A stretch of DNA of 64,000 bases from an uncultured Alcaligenaceae bacterium (lineage in GTDB: Bacteria; Pseudomonadota; Gammaproteobacteria; Burkholderiales; Burkholderiaceae_B), in NCBI GenBank assembly GCA_937995985.1, contig CALKIR010000056.1, positions 1 through 64,000 of the forward strand. The letters are read 5' to 3'. Below, piece by piece: positions 9,011-17,415 of the stretch; position 1 is the first letter of the stretch; the number at the start of each line of letters is the position of its first letter. The position numbers were made by a program, and so were the translations under genes. The notes beneath the pieces are model-generated. The model was not told the origin of the DNA. It saw only the letters and a list, made by a program, of their open reading frames with translations, and did no database searches.

Positions 9011-10602
9011 AAATGCTCCCTTTGAGCCAGAAAGGCAGGCCATTTTTCTAAAGGGATAGGGCGAGAGAAATAAAAGCCTTGAACGGCATCAAAGCCCAGT
9101 TTTTTGAGGGTATCTAATTCTTTTTGCTGCTCTACCCCTTCCGCCAGACAGTGTAAGTTAAGGCTGTGGGCTAATGATGCTACCATTCTTGCTATGGTGT
9201 AGAGTCTGCGGTCTTGGGCAATGCCTGTTACGAGACTGCGATCAAGTTTGAGCCCATAGAGAGGAAAAGAGCTGATTGCCGAAAGATTAGAGTAGCCAGT
9301 CCCAAAATCATCAAGCACAAATCTATAGCCAAGCTGATTCAGGAGGATCATGATATGTTGGGCCTCTTGGACATTTTCCATAATGGTGCCTTCGGTCAGC
9401 TCAATAATTAATTTATCGCCCATGATGGAGCGTTGATTAACTAAAAGTTCAATAAATTCTGGGAAATAAATGGAGTGAAATTGAAGTGGGCTGACATTAA
9501 TAGAGACGCTTAGGTTGGGAAGCTCGTTGTGTTGAATAAAATCTCGAGCCTGTTCCAAAGCCCACATACCAAGGGTGTGAATATAATTTTCTCTTTCTGC
9601 AATAGGGATAAATTGGGCAGGACTAATATTCCCTAAGGTGGGATGACGCCAGCGCAACAATAGTTCAACACCAATGAGTGTTCCCCCAAAGCAATGTTGG
9701 GGATGCAGCACTATTTTCATTTGATTTTTTTCAATGGCGCGGGGTAGATCGGCAGAGAGTTGTTGGGTTCTCTTGATTCGGTTTAAAAGGCGCGCATTAA
9801 AGCATTCTACACGCAGCCCGCGGTAATGATGGGTTTGATTTAAGGCCAATAAGGCACGTTGAATGATTTCTTGAGCACTCAGATGGGGCGAGTCTAGGCT
9901 GGCTACTCCAATAGAAATTTGTCCCTGTAGGGCAATTCCATCAATCAGATAGGGTGATTCAAGACTTTTTTGAATGTTGGTGGTGTATGTGCGCACAAAG
10001 TCATGGGCGCCATTTGCCGATTGAGGCAAACTTTTTACCAAGATAGCAAATTTTCTCTTATTTAGGCGCGCTAAGACATCATCCGGTCTGATGATGCGTT
10101 GTAATCGTTGCGCGACGTTTTGTAAAAACTCATCGCCTATAGTGCGGCCATAGGTATCGTTAACGCGATCGAGATTGTTGAGATCTAATACTAATAAGGC
10201 ACTCGGCTGCGCTTGTGCGGTGCCATAAAGACGCAGTTGTTTCGTTAGGGCTGCCTCGATGACTCTGCGGTTAGGCAGTTGGGTCAGGGGGTCGAAAAAG
10301 CCTTGATGGTGTAGTGCTAAAGAGGCTGGGCCCATGCGCTGTTTGGAGCGTCTAGATGGTGAGGGAGGGAGCGAGCGATTATGGGGTGTGATTTGATCAA
10401 ACTGCTGGAGCAGGCGGCTGAGTTCTTTTCGTGTACGCAGTAAGCGCGATACAAGGAGCGGCACAATTACAGCCAATACCAATAGCAAGGCGATAAGCAG
10501 CCAGAGTACACTTTGGGTAGGAGGTGCGGTGAGGCTGTTTAAATAGATGAGCAGTGATGTGCTTGCAGAATGGGTTAGCCAGTTGTATAAAAGATGCGAC
10601 AT
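9007..10602 (-). CDS. Membrane-anchored GGDEF/EAL protein with degenerate GGDEF site
   Basis: The 531-residue protein has a hydrophobic segment near residues 30-55, a GGDEF domain (about 105-265) and an EAL domain (about 275-525). The cyclase signature is lost: where RLGGDEFAIL is expected it reads RLNKRKFAIL. The EAL domain keeps the catalytic pattern: the first Glu in GVELLLRW (ELL instead of EAL), Asn in SINVSPLQF, Glu in LTEGTIM, the two Asp of LDDFGTGYSNL, Lys in LKLDRS, Glu in AEGVE and Gln in QGFYFSRP. I infer a c-di-GMP phosphodiesterase whose GGDEF domain may sense GTP or be structural. It overlaps rmuC by 4 bp tail to tail and is divergent from acyP. Confidence 0.9.
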   Translation of the reverse strand: MSHLLYNWLTHSASTSLLIYLNSLTAPPTQSVLWLLIALLLVLAVIVPLLVSRLLRTRKELSRLLQQFDQITPHNRSLPPSPSRRSKQRMGPASLALHHQGFFDPLTQLPNRRVIEAALTKQLRLYGTAQAQPSALLVLDLNNLDRVNDTYGRTIGDEFLQNVAQRLQRIIRPDDVLARLNKRKFAILVKSLPQSANGAHDFVRTYTTNIQKSLESPYLIDGIALQGQISIGVASLDSPHLSAQEIIQRALLALNQTHHYRGLRVECFNARLLNRIKRTQQLSADLPRAIEKNQMKIVLHPQHCFGGTLIGVELLLRWRHPTLGNISPAQFIPIAERENYIHTLGMWALEQARDFIQHNELPNLSVSINVSPLQFHSIYFPEFIELLVNQRSIMGDKLIIELTEGTIMENVQEAQHIMILLNQLGYRFVLDDFGTGYSNLSAISSFPLYGLKLDRSLVTGIAQDRRLYTIARMVASLAHSLNLHCLAEGVEQQKELDTLKKLGFDAVQGFYFSRPIPLEKWPAFLAQREHF

Positions 10603-10667
10603 AAAATTAAAGGTTGTGATGTACTGGGCACACGATCAGATCAATAGAGAAAGAGAAGAACAGTCCT

Positions 10668-10952
10668 ATGAATGAAAATATGACAATGGTGCGGGCAACA
10701 GTGCATGGAAAGGTCCAAGGAGTAGGCTTTCGGGCAGCTACTGTGCAGCAAGCTCGTCTTAATGGGCTAACAGGTTGGGTTAGAAATGCCGCCGATGGAA
10801 CGGTGGAGGTGTTAGCTCAAGGCAGTGCGGATGCAATAGACAATTTTTTATCCTGGCTACATAAGGGGCCACCCAGTGCACAAGTAGTGCAGGTGGATAT
10901 AGCAGATGGATATATTACTGAGAGATATTTTAAGCATTTTGAATGGCGCTAG
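10668..10952 (+). CDS. acyP: Acylphosphatase
   Basis: The 94-residue protein hydrolyses acyl phosphates such as acetyl or carbamoyl phosphate. It has the family signature in order: HGKVQGVGFR with the catalytic Arg that binds the phosphate, and GWVRNAADGTVEV with the catalytic Asn. The length is the normal 90-100 residues. The ATG at 10668 is used; a second in-frame ATG (Met5) and third (Met7) exist, and the core begins near residue 8, so translation could start slightly later. It is a single gene, divergent from the GGDEF/EAL gene. Confidence 0.95.
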   Translation: MNENMTMVRATVHGKVQGVGFRAATVQQARLNGLTGWVRNAADGTVEVLAQGSADAIDNFLSWLHKGPPSAQVVQVDIADGYITERYFKHFEWR

Positions 10953-11045
10953 TATAGCAAGATTACAATTCTTGTAAGAGGGTTGTGAGGTTGCATAAAA
11001 GGCAGCGTGGACCAACTCAGTGAGTAAAAAAAATAGGAGCGTATC

Positions 11046-12035
11046 ATGCAGGGTTTAGGGCGCGGCTGGGCTGCAGCAAAGGTGGGCATTTGGGTGAGCT
11101 GTTTGGCTTTGAGCGTAGGAGGAATGAGTGCGACGGCAGCGCCTGTTGAGGGAGTTAATGTTGCAACGGGCGGGGTGACAGGGGTGTATTATGCGGCGGG
11201 GGGAGCTCTGTGTCGATTAGTGAATAAAAATCGTGCGCAGCATAAGTTACGGTGCACGGCGGAGGCTACTGGGGGGTCTTTATTTAATATCAGTGCACTC
11301 TATACTGAGGATTTTGATATTGCAATCGTGCAGTCTGATATTGGCTACCATGCTTATCAGGGACAGGAGCAGTTTGATGAGCCATTTACTGATTTGCGGG
11401 CTTTGTTTTCTATTCATGCCGAGCCGCTTACTGCTGTGGTGCGTCCAGAGAGCACGATTCAGTCTTTTGCTGATTTACAAGGCAAGCGTGTCAATATTGG
11501 TCATCCAGGGTCAGGAACGCGGCAGTTAGTAGAGTTATTGCTTGAGACCAAGGGGGTGGATACGGATTTTTTTGGTCAGGCGATGGAATTGCGCCCAGAT
11601 GAGCATGGACAGGCTTTATGTGCTGATAAGATTGATGGGTTTTTTTATGGAGTAGGGCATCCTACTGCTAATATACAAGAGCCTACTGCTACGTGTGGGG
11701 CGCAATTATTGTCTCTTGATGATGAGGCAGTTGAACAATTAGTAGCCGAGCGGCCCTATTATGCTAAGGCAGTGATTCCTGGAGGCACGTATGCAGATAA
11801 TCCGCACGATACCGTGACCTATGGGCCGGTTGCAACGGTGTTGACTACTACCGCTTTGTCTGATGAGGCTGCGTATCAGGTGGTTAAAGCTGTTTTTGAG
11901 AATTTTGATGATTTTAAGCGTTTGCACCCTGCATGGGCCCATTTAAACAAACAGGACATGGTGTCTTTGGGGATGGTGGTGCCTTTGCATACCGGGGCAG
12001 AGCGTTATTTTCGTGAGGTTGGATTGCTGCCGTAA
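11046..12035 (+). CDS. TAXI-family TRAP transporter solute-binding protein
   Basis: The 329-residue product begins with a signal peptide (hydrophobic about residues 14-26, likely cut after SATA or TAAP near 32) and continues as a TAXI-type periplasmic receptor: NVATGGVTGVYYAAGGALC, then ATGGSLFNISALYTEDFDIAIVQSD and GKRVNIGHPGSGTR. TAXI receptors feed TRAP transporters with a fused membrane subunit and bind acidic compounds such as glutamate or other organic acids. No TRAP permease gene is in the window, so this is an orphan receptor or its partner is elsewhere. An AGGAG sequence lies 8 bases ahead of the ATG. Confidence 0.9.
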   Translation: MQGLGRGWAAAKVGIWVSCLALSVGGMSATAAPVEGVNVATGGVTGVYYAAGGALCRLVNKNRAQHKLRCTAEATGGSLFNISALYTEDFDIAIVQSDIGYHAYQGQEQFDEPFTDLRALFSIHAEPLTAVVRPESTIQSFADLQGKRVNIGHPGSGTRQLVELLLETKGVDTDFFGQAMELRPDEHGQALCADKIDGFFYGVGHPTANIQEPTATCGAQLLSLDDEAVEQLVAERPYYAKAVIPGGTYADNPHDTVTYGPVATVLTTTALSDEAAYQVVKAVFENFDDFKRLHPAWAHLNKQDMVSLGMVVPLHTGAERYFREVGLLP

Positions 12036-12092
12036 TGTGCCCAAAGGGCCGTCTGGCATGGGCTGCGGTAGTGTGATGCAAAGGATGGTGGT

Positions 12093-13136
12093 TTGTCTCG
12101 TCAATTAGAACAGTTTCAACAGCATGTACAGGGTCCATTGCCTGGGCGTAATGGGGTGGCAGCCAGTCGAGTATGGTTGCCCGAGGGGCCGTGGCATTAT
12201 GTAGGGGAGTTTTTATTAGAGCGTTTTCCCCATCTGGATGAGGCGCAGATGCGGCGGCGTCTTCACGCTGGAGATATTGTGACTGCTCAAGGGCAGGCGG
12301 TGCACTACTACACTCCTTATCGGGCGCAACAGTGGTTGTGGTATTACCGAGTTGTGGAAAATGAGGTGCCAATACCGTTTGAGCTATCTATTTTATATGT
12401 GGATGATTATTTAATTGCAGTAGATAAGCCGCATTTTTTGCCCAGTATTCCTAGCGGTCCTTATTTAGAACATACTGCGGTGGCTCGGGTGCGTAAGCAT
12501 TTTAATAATTACGCTATTACTCCGTTGCATCGTTTGGATAGAGAAACGGCTGGGGTGATGTTATTTTGTGTGCAGCCGCGTTATAGAGGGGTGTATCAGG
12601 AGTTATTTCAGAGCCAAGCAATACAAAAAGAATACGAGGCGGTGGCGCCTGTGCCTGAGAAGCAGATCTTTCCCCTACATATTCAGCGGCGCATAACGGA
12701 GCGGCCAGGGCAGTTTTTGATGCAGTGTACGGAGGGAATTCCGAATAGTGATACTTATATCGAGTTGGTGACGCATTGGCAGGTGTCTAAACAGGGGGCG
12801 CATGCCATGCAGCAACAATTAGGGTATTATCGCCTGCATCCTGTGACGGGGCGCAAACATCAGCTGCGTGTGCATATGCAGTCTATCGGGGCGCCTATTA
12901 TCAATGATGAGTGGTATGGCGGATTGAATGAGGAGAGTTTGAGGACAGCAGGGTCTTCTAAGAGCGCTCAAGGGGCGGATGAGGTAGAGGCAGCACAGCA
13001 GCAGGATGTCTTTGCTGCACCGTTGCAGTTATTGGCGCGCTCCATTTCTTTTATTGATCCGGTAACGCGGGCTTATCGTGAATTTAGAAGTAAGCGCGCC
13101 TTAAAGTGGGGGCCTAAACAACTCCAGCAGGGTTAA
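12093..13136 (+). CDS. RluA-family pseudouridine synthase, TTG start
   Basis: The 347-residue enzyme converts uridine to pseudouridine in RNA. The catalytic motif HRLDRETAGVMLF with its Asp (about residue 150) is intact, as is the C-terminal HPVTGRKHQLRVHM motif. The first 70 residues contain an S4-like segment (MRRRLHAGDIV). The only usable start before the conserved N-terminus is TTG at 12093, preceded by AAAGGA at a good distance; an in-frame TAG lies 24 bases upstream. Whether it modifies tRNA or rRNA cannot be told. The stop directly abuts the end of the convergent asparaginase gene. Confidence 0.88.
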   Translation: MSRQLEQFQQHVQGPLPGRNGVAASRVWLPEGPWHYVGEFLLERFPHLDEAQMRRRLHAGDIVTAQGQAVHYYTPYRAQQWLWYYRVVENEVPIPFELSILYVDDYLIAVDKPHFLPSIPSGPYLEHTAVARVRKHFNNYAITPLHRLDRETAGVMLFCVQPRYRGVYQELFQSQAIQKEYEAVAPVPEKQIFPLHIQRRITERPGQFLMQCTEGIPNSDTYIELVTHWQVSKQGAHAMQQQLGYYRLHPVTGRKHQLRVHMQSIGAPIINDEWYGGLNEESLRTAGSSKSAQGADEVEAAQQQDVFAAPLQLLARSISFIDPVTRAYREFRSKRALKWGPKQLQQG

Positions 13137-14126
13137 TTAATAATGCCTAAAAACATGGTGCATGGCCTCTCTGTCAAGTTGGTGTAAAAGACATAGGCTG
13201 AGCACAATGCGTGCGCCATGGGGGCTCCACCAATGTGCCGGTAGGGTATGAAATTGCGTATCAAGCTGAGTGGGGACAACAGGGCCATGACTTACTTGGC
13301 TGGCACGGATGGTCGGGATGCCTGCTTGATGTAGTTTCAGAGCGCCTTGGCGTGCGGTTTGGCTCAGGTTGCCGTTGCCCTTGCCTGCAATAATGACCCC
13401 AGCGCGCTGTTGTGTGATGCAGCTGTGATAAAAATCTAATCCTGCACTTGGATGGTCGTAAATAATTTCTACTGCAGGGAGGTGATCGCCTTCATTGAGG
13501 CTAAAGCGACTGTGGGTGGTGTGAGGGCGGCGGGGGGTATTGCCAATATAGGCCATACCATTGCTGATCACGCCAAGAGGGCCAGTATCCGGGGCAGCAA
13601 AGGCATCTGGCATGTGGGTGTGGGTTTTACGCACAAACCGTGCGCTATAAATACGATCTTGGCTGACTACTAATACTCCTAAGCCGTGAGTATCTGTGTG
13701 GGTGGCCAGACGCACAGCTTGAAATAAGTTCATGGGACCGTCAGCACTCAGGGCACTGCCCGGGCGCATGGCGCCGACTACGATCACGGGCTTGCTGCTT
13801 TTGATGCACAGGTGTAAGAGTAATGCGGTTTCTTCTAAGGTGTCTGTGCCGTGTGTGACCACCACGCCATCAATAGAGGGATGAGCCAGTAGTTGATTGA
13901 CTTTGAGCACAATGGCCACTTGCTGTGCACTGCTGATGGTGCTGCTATCGATTTGGAAGAGGTTATGGCATTCAATTTGGGCCAATTGTTTTAACTCTGG
14001 AATCGCATCCAATAGGGCCTGCCCATCTTGTGCGATCGCATAATTAGCAGTTGCGGTGTGATCGGCAGCAGTTCCAGCGATGGTGCCCCCAGTGCTTAAG
14101 AGAGCAATGCGTGAGAGTTGATTCAT
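13137..14126 (-). CDS. L-asparaginase, cytoplasmic (type II-like sequence, no signal peptide)
   Basis: The 329-residue enzyme hydrolyses L-asparagine to aspartate and ammonia. The first catalytic Thr is in LLSTGGTIAGT (about residue 15), the Tyr of the flexible loop is in TANYAI, and the second Thr-Asp pair is in VVTHGTDTLEET; the Lys partner lies in VRKTHTH. Sequence details resemble periplasmic type II asparaginases, yet the chain starts straight at the first strand, so it should stay in the cytoplasm. Its start lies 16 bp after the stop of the ABC permease gene, so it is the last gene of the transporter operon. This context suggests the imported amino acid is, or includes, asparagine. Confidence 0.92.
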   Translation of the reverse strand: MNQLSRIALLSTGGTIAGTAADHTATANYAIAQDGQALLDAIPELKQLAQIECHNLFQIDSSTISSAQQVAIVLKVNQLLAHPSIDGVVVTHGTDTLEETALLLHLCIKSSKPVIVVGAMRPGSALSADGPMNLFQAVRLATHTDTHGLGVLVVSQDRIYSARFVRKTHTHMPDAFAAPDTGPLGVISNGMAYIGNTPRRPHTTHSRFSLNEGDHLPAVEIIYDHPSAGLDFYHSCITQQRAGVIIAGKGNGNLSQTARQGALKLHQAGIPTIRASQVSHGPVVPTQLDTQFHTLPAHWWSPHGARIVLSLCLLHQLDREAMHHVFRHY

Positions 14127-14142
14127 GGCAAGTACCTCAATG

Positions 14143-14838
14143 TTATTTAGTGCCAGAGCGTATGCCTAAGGCTTTTTCTAAGAGTTGAAGGAGAAGAAGT
14201 AAACTAAAATTAATAATGAGGTACAGCAGCCCAGCCACAACAAAGGTCTCAATGATGGCATAGTTTTGACTCATAACGCGGCGCGCCTGTCCCGTGATGT
14301 CTAGTACAGCAATAGTAGAGGCCAAGCTGGTGCCCTTAATGGCAATGACAATTTCATTGCTGTAGGCAGGTAAGGCTTGGCGTAAGGCGAGGGGAAAGAT
14401 GACGCGGCTAAAGCGTGTGACAGGGGACATGCCAATGGCTTGGGCGGCCTCTATTTGGCCGCGGGGAATAGACTGTAAGCCCCCTCTAAAGACTTCACTG
14501 ATGTAGGCGCCGCTATTGAGTGCAATGGCCAAGATGGCACAGCGTGAGCCATCACTAAATAGCCACCACAGGCTGGGGCTCTGGCGCACACTGTCTAGAG
14601 TTCCAATGCCATAGTAGAGTATAAATAGTTGGACTAAGAGAGGAGTGCCTCGAAATAGGGTGCTGTACCCTAAGGCCAGGCGGGCAAAGATAGGGTGTTT
14701 GGAAACACGCATCAAGGCCAAGCCAACTCCAATTAATAGGGACCAAAAGATACTGTATAGGCCGATTGAGAGGGTGATGCTTAGACCTTTGAATAAAGTT
14801 TCAATAGTATATTGGAATTGCTCGTAGGAAAAAATCAT
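14143..14838 (-). CDS. Polar amino acid ABC transporter permease (HisM-like)
   Basis: I start this gene at the ATG at 14838, giving 231 residues; the open frame continues upstream but that part is the shadow of the preceding gene. It is an inner-membrane permease of the His/Glu/Gln/Arg/opine family with about five membrane segments. It has the EAA-loop GQIEAAQAIGMSPVTRFSRV that docks to the ATPase. The N-terminal region LFKGLSITLSIGLYSIFWS is typical for HisM/ArtM-type subunits. It follows its partner permease by 20 bp and precedes the asparaginase gene by 16 bp. Confidence 0.9.
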   Translation of the reverse strand: MIFSYEQFQYTIETLFKGLSITLSIGLYSIFWSLLIGVGLALMRVSKHPIFARLALGYSTLFRGTPLLVQLFILYYGIGTLDSVRQSPSLWWLFSDGSRCAILAIALNSGAYISEVFRGGLQSIPRGQIEAAQAIGMSPVTRFSRVIFPLALRQALPAYSNEIVIAIKGTSLASTIAVLDITGQARRVMSQNYAIIETFVVAGLLYLIINFSLLLLLQLLEKALGIRSGTK

Positions 14839-14858
14839 GGCAACAGGGGCGGCAGATA

Positions 14859-15572
14859 TTAATGGGCGGTGCGCAGACCGTGGCCAGCATAGCGTTCGGC
14901 AAGTGAAAATACTGCTTGGCTGCCAACACCAATGGCAAAAAACAAGGCCCCAGCACAAATATAAAACAAGAGGGGATCGCGTGTTGCCGCAGCGCCAAGT
15001 TGCGCTGCGCGCATGATTTCTACCAAGCCTACCAAGGAAATCAAGGCAGTATCTTTGAGGGCTGTTTGCCAGACATTATTTGAGCCGGGCAAGGCATACC
15101 AAAATAGTTGGGGCAGGGTGATGCGATGAAAGCGTTGCCAGCGAGACATACCAATGGCTTGAGCTGCTTCTATTTGTCCTTTTGGGATGGCTAAAAAAGC
15201 GCCTCGGTATACTTCTACACTATAGGATCCGGCAATAACACCAATGGCTAAAATCCCGACCAGGGCAGGAAACCAGCGGTTAAATAGCTCGTCTATATCT
15301 AACCAATAAGCCAGATCAGTGGCTCCATGTACGGAACCAAAAAAAATGAGATAAATAATAAGCAGCTCAGGAATGCTGCGGGTTACAGTGGTATAGAGGC
15401 GTACTAGCCAGCCTAGGGGACGTGGTCCGTATAGGCGGATACTGGCACCGGCAATGCCGATTAGGGTGCCAAGTGCCATTCCAAAAATAGAAATAAATAG
15501 GGTCATGGAGGCCCCTTTTAGGAGCATCCAACCCCATCCTTCAAATAATATGGAAAGTATCCGCTCAAACAT
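14859..15572 (-). CDS. Polar amino acid ABC transporter permease (HisQ-like)
   Basis: The 237-residue protein is the second membrane subunit of the amino acid importer. It has an N-terminal membrane segment after LLKGASMTLFISIFG, the conserved TRSIPELLIIYLIFFG segment, and the EAA loop GQIEAAQAIGMSRWQRF near residue 140. This loop is nearly the same as in the partner permease, as expected for a heterodimer. The gene lies 26 bp after the binding-protein gene. Families of this type import histidine, arginine, lysine, ornithine or opines, so substrate assignment is open. Confidence 0.9.
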   Translation of the reverse strand: MFERILSILFEGWGWMLLKGASMTLFISIFGMALGTLIGIAGASIRLYGPRPLGWLVRLYTTVTRSIPELLIIYLIFFGSVHGATDLAYWLDIDELFNRWFPALVGILAIGVIAGSYSVEVYRGAFLAIPKGQIEAAQAIGMSRWQRFHRITLPQLFWYALPGSNNVWQTALKDTALISLVGLVEIMRAAQLGAAATRDPLLFYICAGALFFAIGVGSQAVFSLAERYAGHGLRTAH

Positions 15573-15598
15573 GATGGTGTGTCGTTGAATGAATGCTG

Positions 15599-16411
15599 TT
15601 AATTGTCCTCACATACCTCGTAGTTAGAGATATCAATTTGGAACCATTTTTCACTGGCTTCTTTGATGGTGCCGTTTTCAATGAGGGTGCAGAGGGCGGC
15701 ATCAACTTGTTCCTTAAATTCGTCGTTATCAGGGTGAATGCCCACTGCAATCCCATAGCCGAGTGTTTCTGGATCAGAAGAGCCCTTGATGATGTACTGG
15801 GTTAGGGCAAACTCGGGATTATTCATTTTGTTGTAAAACTGTTGCTGGGAGGTTAAATCTGCAAAGGTGCCGTCTAAGCGACCGGCATCTAGATCAATTT
15901 GCATTTGATCGAGGGTTTCATAGTCTTTGACAGTGACCTCTGGGGCCATCTTGGTCAGATAGGCTCCGTGCGTGGTTCCTCCTTGGACGCCAATAGTTTT
16001 GCCCGTGAGGCCAGCAAAAATAGTATCACTATCAGTGGCTTCGATCAGTGCGCTGTTAGCAGGAAGGATAAAGATGGCGTCCTCTACGGCATAAGGAATG
16101 CTAAAGTTGACGCGTTTGGCCCGTTCGGGCGTATAAGACATCCCAGAAATGATCAGGTCAAAGCGTTTGGCATTGAGGGAGGGAATGAGGCTGTCAAAGG
16201 CTTGCACCACAAAACGGCACTCAGCGCCTAGTTCATCACAGAGTGCAGCAGCTACATCCGCATCAAAGCCAGTGACATTGCCTGAAGCATCTACCATACT
16301 CCATGGGGGATAGCCGCCTTCGGTGCCAATTTTGTACGAGGGAGCAGCCAAAACAGCGCTGCTGAGTAAGGTCGCAGCAGTGCCTAATAATAGTTGTCGA
16401 AAAGATTTCAT
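15599..16411 (-). CDS. Polar amino acid ABC transporter periplasmic binding protein (HisJ/ArgT-like)
   Basis: The 270-residue protein has a signal peptide (hydrophobic about residues 7-20, probable cut after VLA near 22) and a family 3 solute-binding fold. Recognisable parts are GGYPPWSMVDASGNVTGFD, the Cys pair in ALCDELGAECRF equivalent to the disulfide of HisJ, DSLIPSLNAKRFDLIISGMS, and TPERAKRVNFS, whose Arg contacts the amino acid carboxylate. Basic amino acids are the common ligands for this branch, but the operon also encodes an asparaginase, so asparagine or a mixed specificity is possible. It sits between the ATPase and permease genes. Confidence 0.9.
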   Translation of the reverse strand: MKSFRQLLLGTAATLLSSAVLAAPSYKIGTEGGYPPWSMVDASGNVTGFDADVAAALCDELGAECRFVVQAFDSLIPSLNAKRFDLIISGMSYTPERAKRVNFSIPYAVEDAIFILPANSALIEATDSDTIFAGLTGKTIGVQGGTTHGAYLTKMAPEVTVKDYETLDQMQIDLDAGRLDGTFADLTSQQQFYNKMNNPEFALTQYIIKGSSDPETLGYGIAVGIHPDNDEFKEQVDAALCTLIENGTIKEASEKWFQIDISNYEVCEDN

Positions 16412-16476
16412 TGTTTCAAGTCTCCTAAAAAATGTTTTGCGGGGGCTGGATGCGCCGAATAAAACACAAAGTTGAG

Positions 16477-17262
16477 TTATTGCAGTGGTTGTAAAAACTG
16501 TTTGAGACGTTCTGTTTGGGGGTGATCAAATAGCTGATGTGAGGGGCCAGCCTCGGCACACAGACCGTTATGCATGAAAATAGTATGGTTGGAAACCTCA
16601 CGGGCAAATTTCATTTCATGAGTGACTAAAATCATGGTGCGACCTTCTTCGGCCAAGGCGCGAATGACGCGTAAGACCTCACCAACCATTTCAGGGTCTA
16701 GGGCAGAGGTAGGCTCATCAAAGAGTAATACCTCTGGGTTCATAGCGAGAGCACGGGCAATTGCCACCCGTTGTTGTTGACCGCCCGAGAGCTCGGAGGG
16801 ATAGGCATGGGCTTTTTCCGCTAAACCAACCTTATTTAATAGTTCTAAGGCTTGTTGTTGAGCTTCGGTACGAGATTTTCGGAGTACGTGAATGGGTCCT
16901 TCGGTGACATTTTGTAGTGCCGTGCGGTGAGACCATAGGTTAAAGTTTTGAAATACCATGCCGAGGCGACATCGGACTTTTTCTAATAGGCGCGGATCAC
17001 GTGTGACGGGCGTGCCATTGCGTTGAATACGGGTGCGCAACACATCAGTGCCGATGTGAATTTCCCCTTTGTCGGGGACGACCAGGTGATTGATGCAGCG
17101 TAGCAAAGTGCTTTTGCCTGATCCGGAAGCACCAATAATGCATAGCACCTCACCTTTTCGTGCGGTAAAGGAGATCCCCTTTAGCACTTGATGGGTGCCA
17201 AATGATTTGTGAATATTTTTTACCTGTACGGCATAATCGGAGGGTACAGCAGAAGCGTTCAC
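16477..17262 (-). CDS. Polar amino acid ABC transporter ATP-binding protein (HisP-like)
   Basis: The 261-residue ATPase powers the importer. Walker A is GASGSGKST (about residues 43-51), the signature is LSGGQQQRVAIARAL, Walker B is VLLFDEPTSALDPE, and the switch His is in LVTHEM. The insert with HIGTDVLRTRIQ ahead of the Q-loop is typical for HisP/ArtP-type ATPases. The start is GTG at 17262, with no strong Shine-Dalgarno sequence. It is the first gene of a five-gene operon (ATPase, binding protein, two permeases, asparaginase). Two inverted repeats, at 17304 and 17344, lie directly upstream and may control the operon. Confidence 0.92.
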   Translation of the reverse strand: MNASAVPSDYAVQVKNIHKSFGTHQVLKGISFTARKGEVLCIIGASGSGKSTLLRCINHLVVPDKGEIHIGTDVLRTRIQRNGTPVTRDPRLLEKVRCRLGMVFQNFNLWSHRTALQNVTEGPIHVLRKSRTEAQQQALELLNKVGLAEKAHAYPSELSGGQQQRVAIARALAMNPEVLLFDEPTSALDPEMVGEVLRVIRALAEEGRTMILVTHEMKFAREVSNHTIFMHNGLCAEAGPSHQLFDHPQTERLKQFLQPLQ

Positions 17263-17303
17263 GGCGGAAAAGGGCCCAAACAGTTAAAAAGCGAATTTAT
17301 CAT

Positions 17304-17320
17304 ACGCAGTTTGACTGCGT
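17304..17320. promoter_or_regulatory. Inverted repeat ahead of the amino acid transporter operon
   Basis: A perfect 7-bp inverted repeat (ACGCAGT / ACTGCGT) with a 3-base spacer lies 42 bp upstream of the transporter ATPase start. On the minus strand it runs directly into a TATGAT sequence that could be the -10 element of the operon promoter. An operator role is inferred from position. Confidence 0.35.
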
Positions 17321-17343
17321 GTTGCGATTCATGCAGTGGCTGA

Positions 17344-17360
17344 TTGTACACTGTGTACAA
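17344..17360. promoter_or_regulatory. Perfect 17-bp operator-like palindrome (TTGTACAC-T-GTGTACAA)
   Basis: The sequence has two perfect 8-base half sites around one central base, 82 bp upstream of the transporter ATPase gene and 55 bp after the gdhA stop. Sites of this symmetry are typical for dimeric repressors such as GntR-family proteins. No regulator gene is adjacent, so the binding protein is unknown. It is not followed by a T run and so is not a terminator. Confidence 0.45.
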
Positions 17361-17415
17361 CGCACGTGGCTATTAGGGGGCTGTGCGCCCCCCTTAGTAG
17401 TGTTGTGTGCATGCG

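Noticed and set aside
17370..17400. G/C-rich inverted repeat just after the gdhA stop
   Set aside because: It pairs well but lacks a U tract on the gdhA strand, so I did not list it as a terminator, though it may protect the mRNA end.
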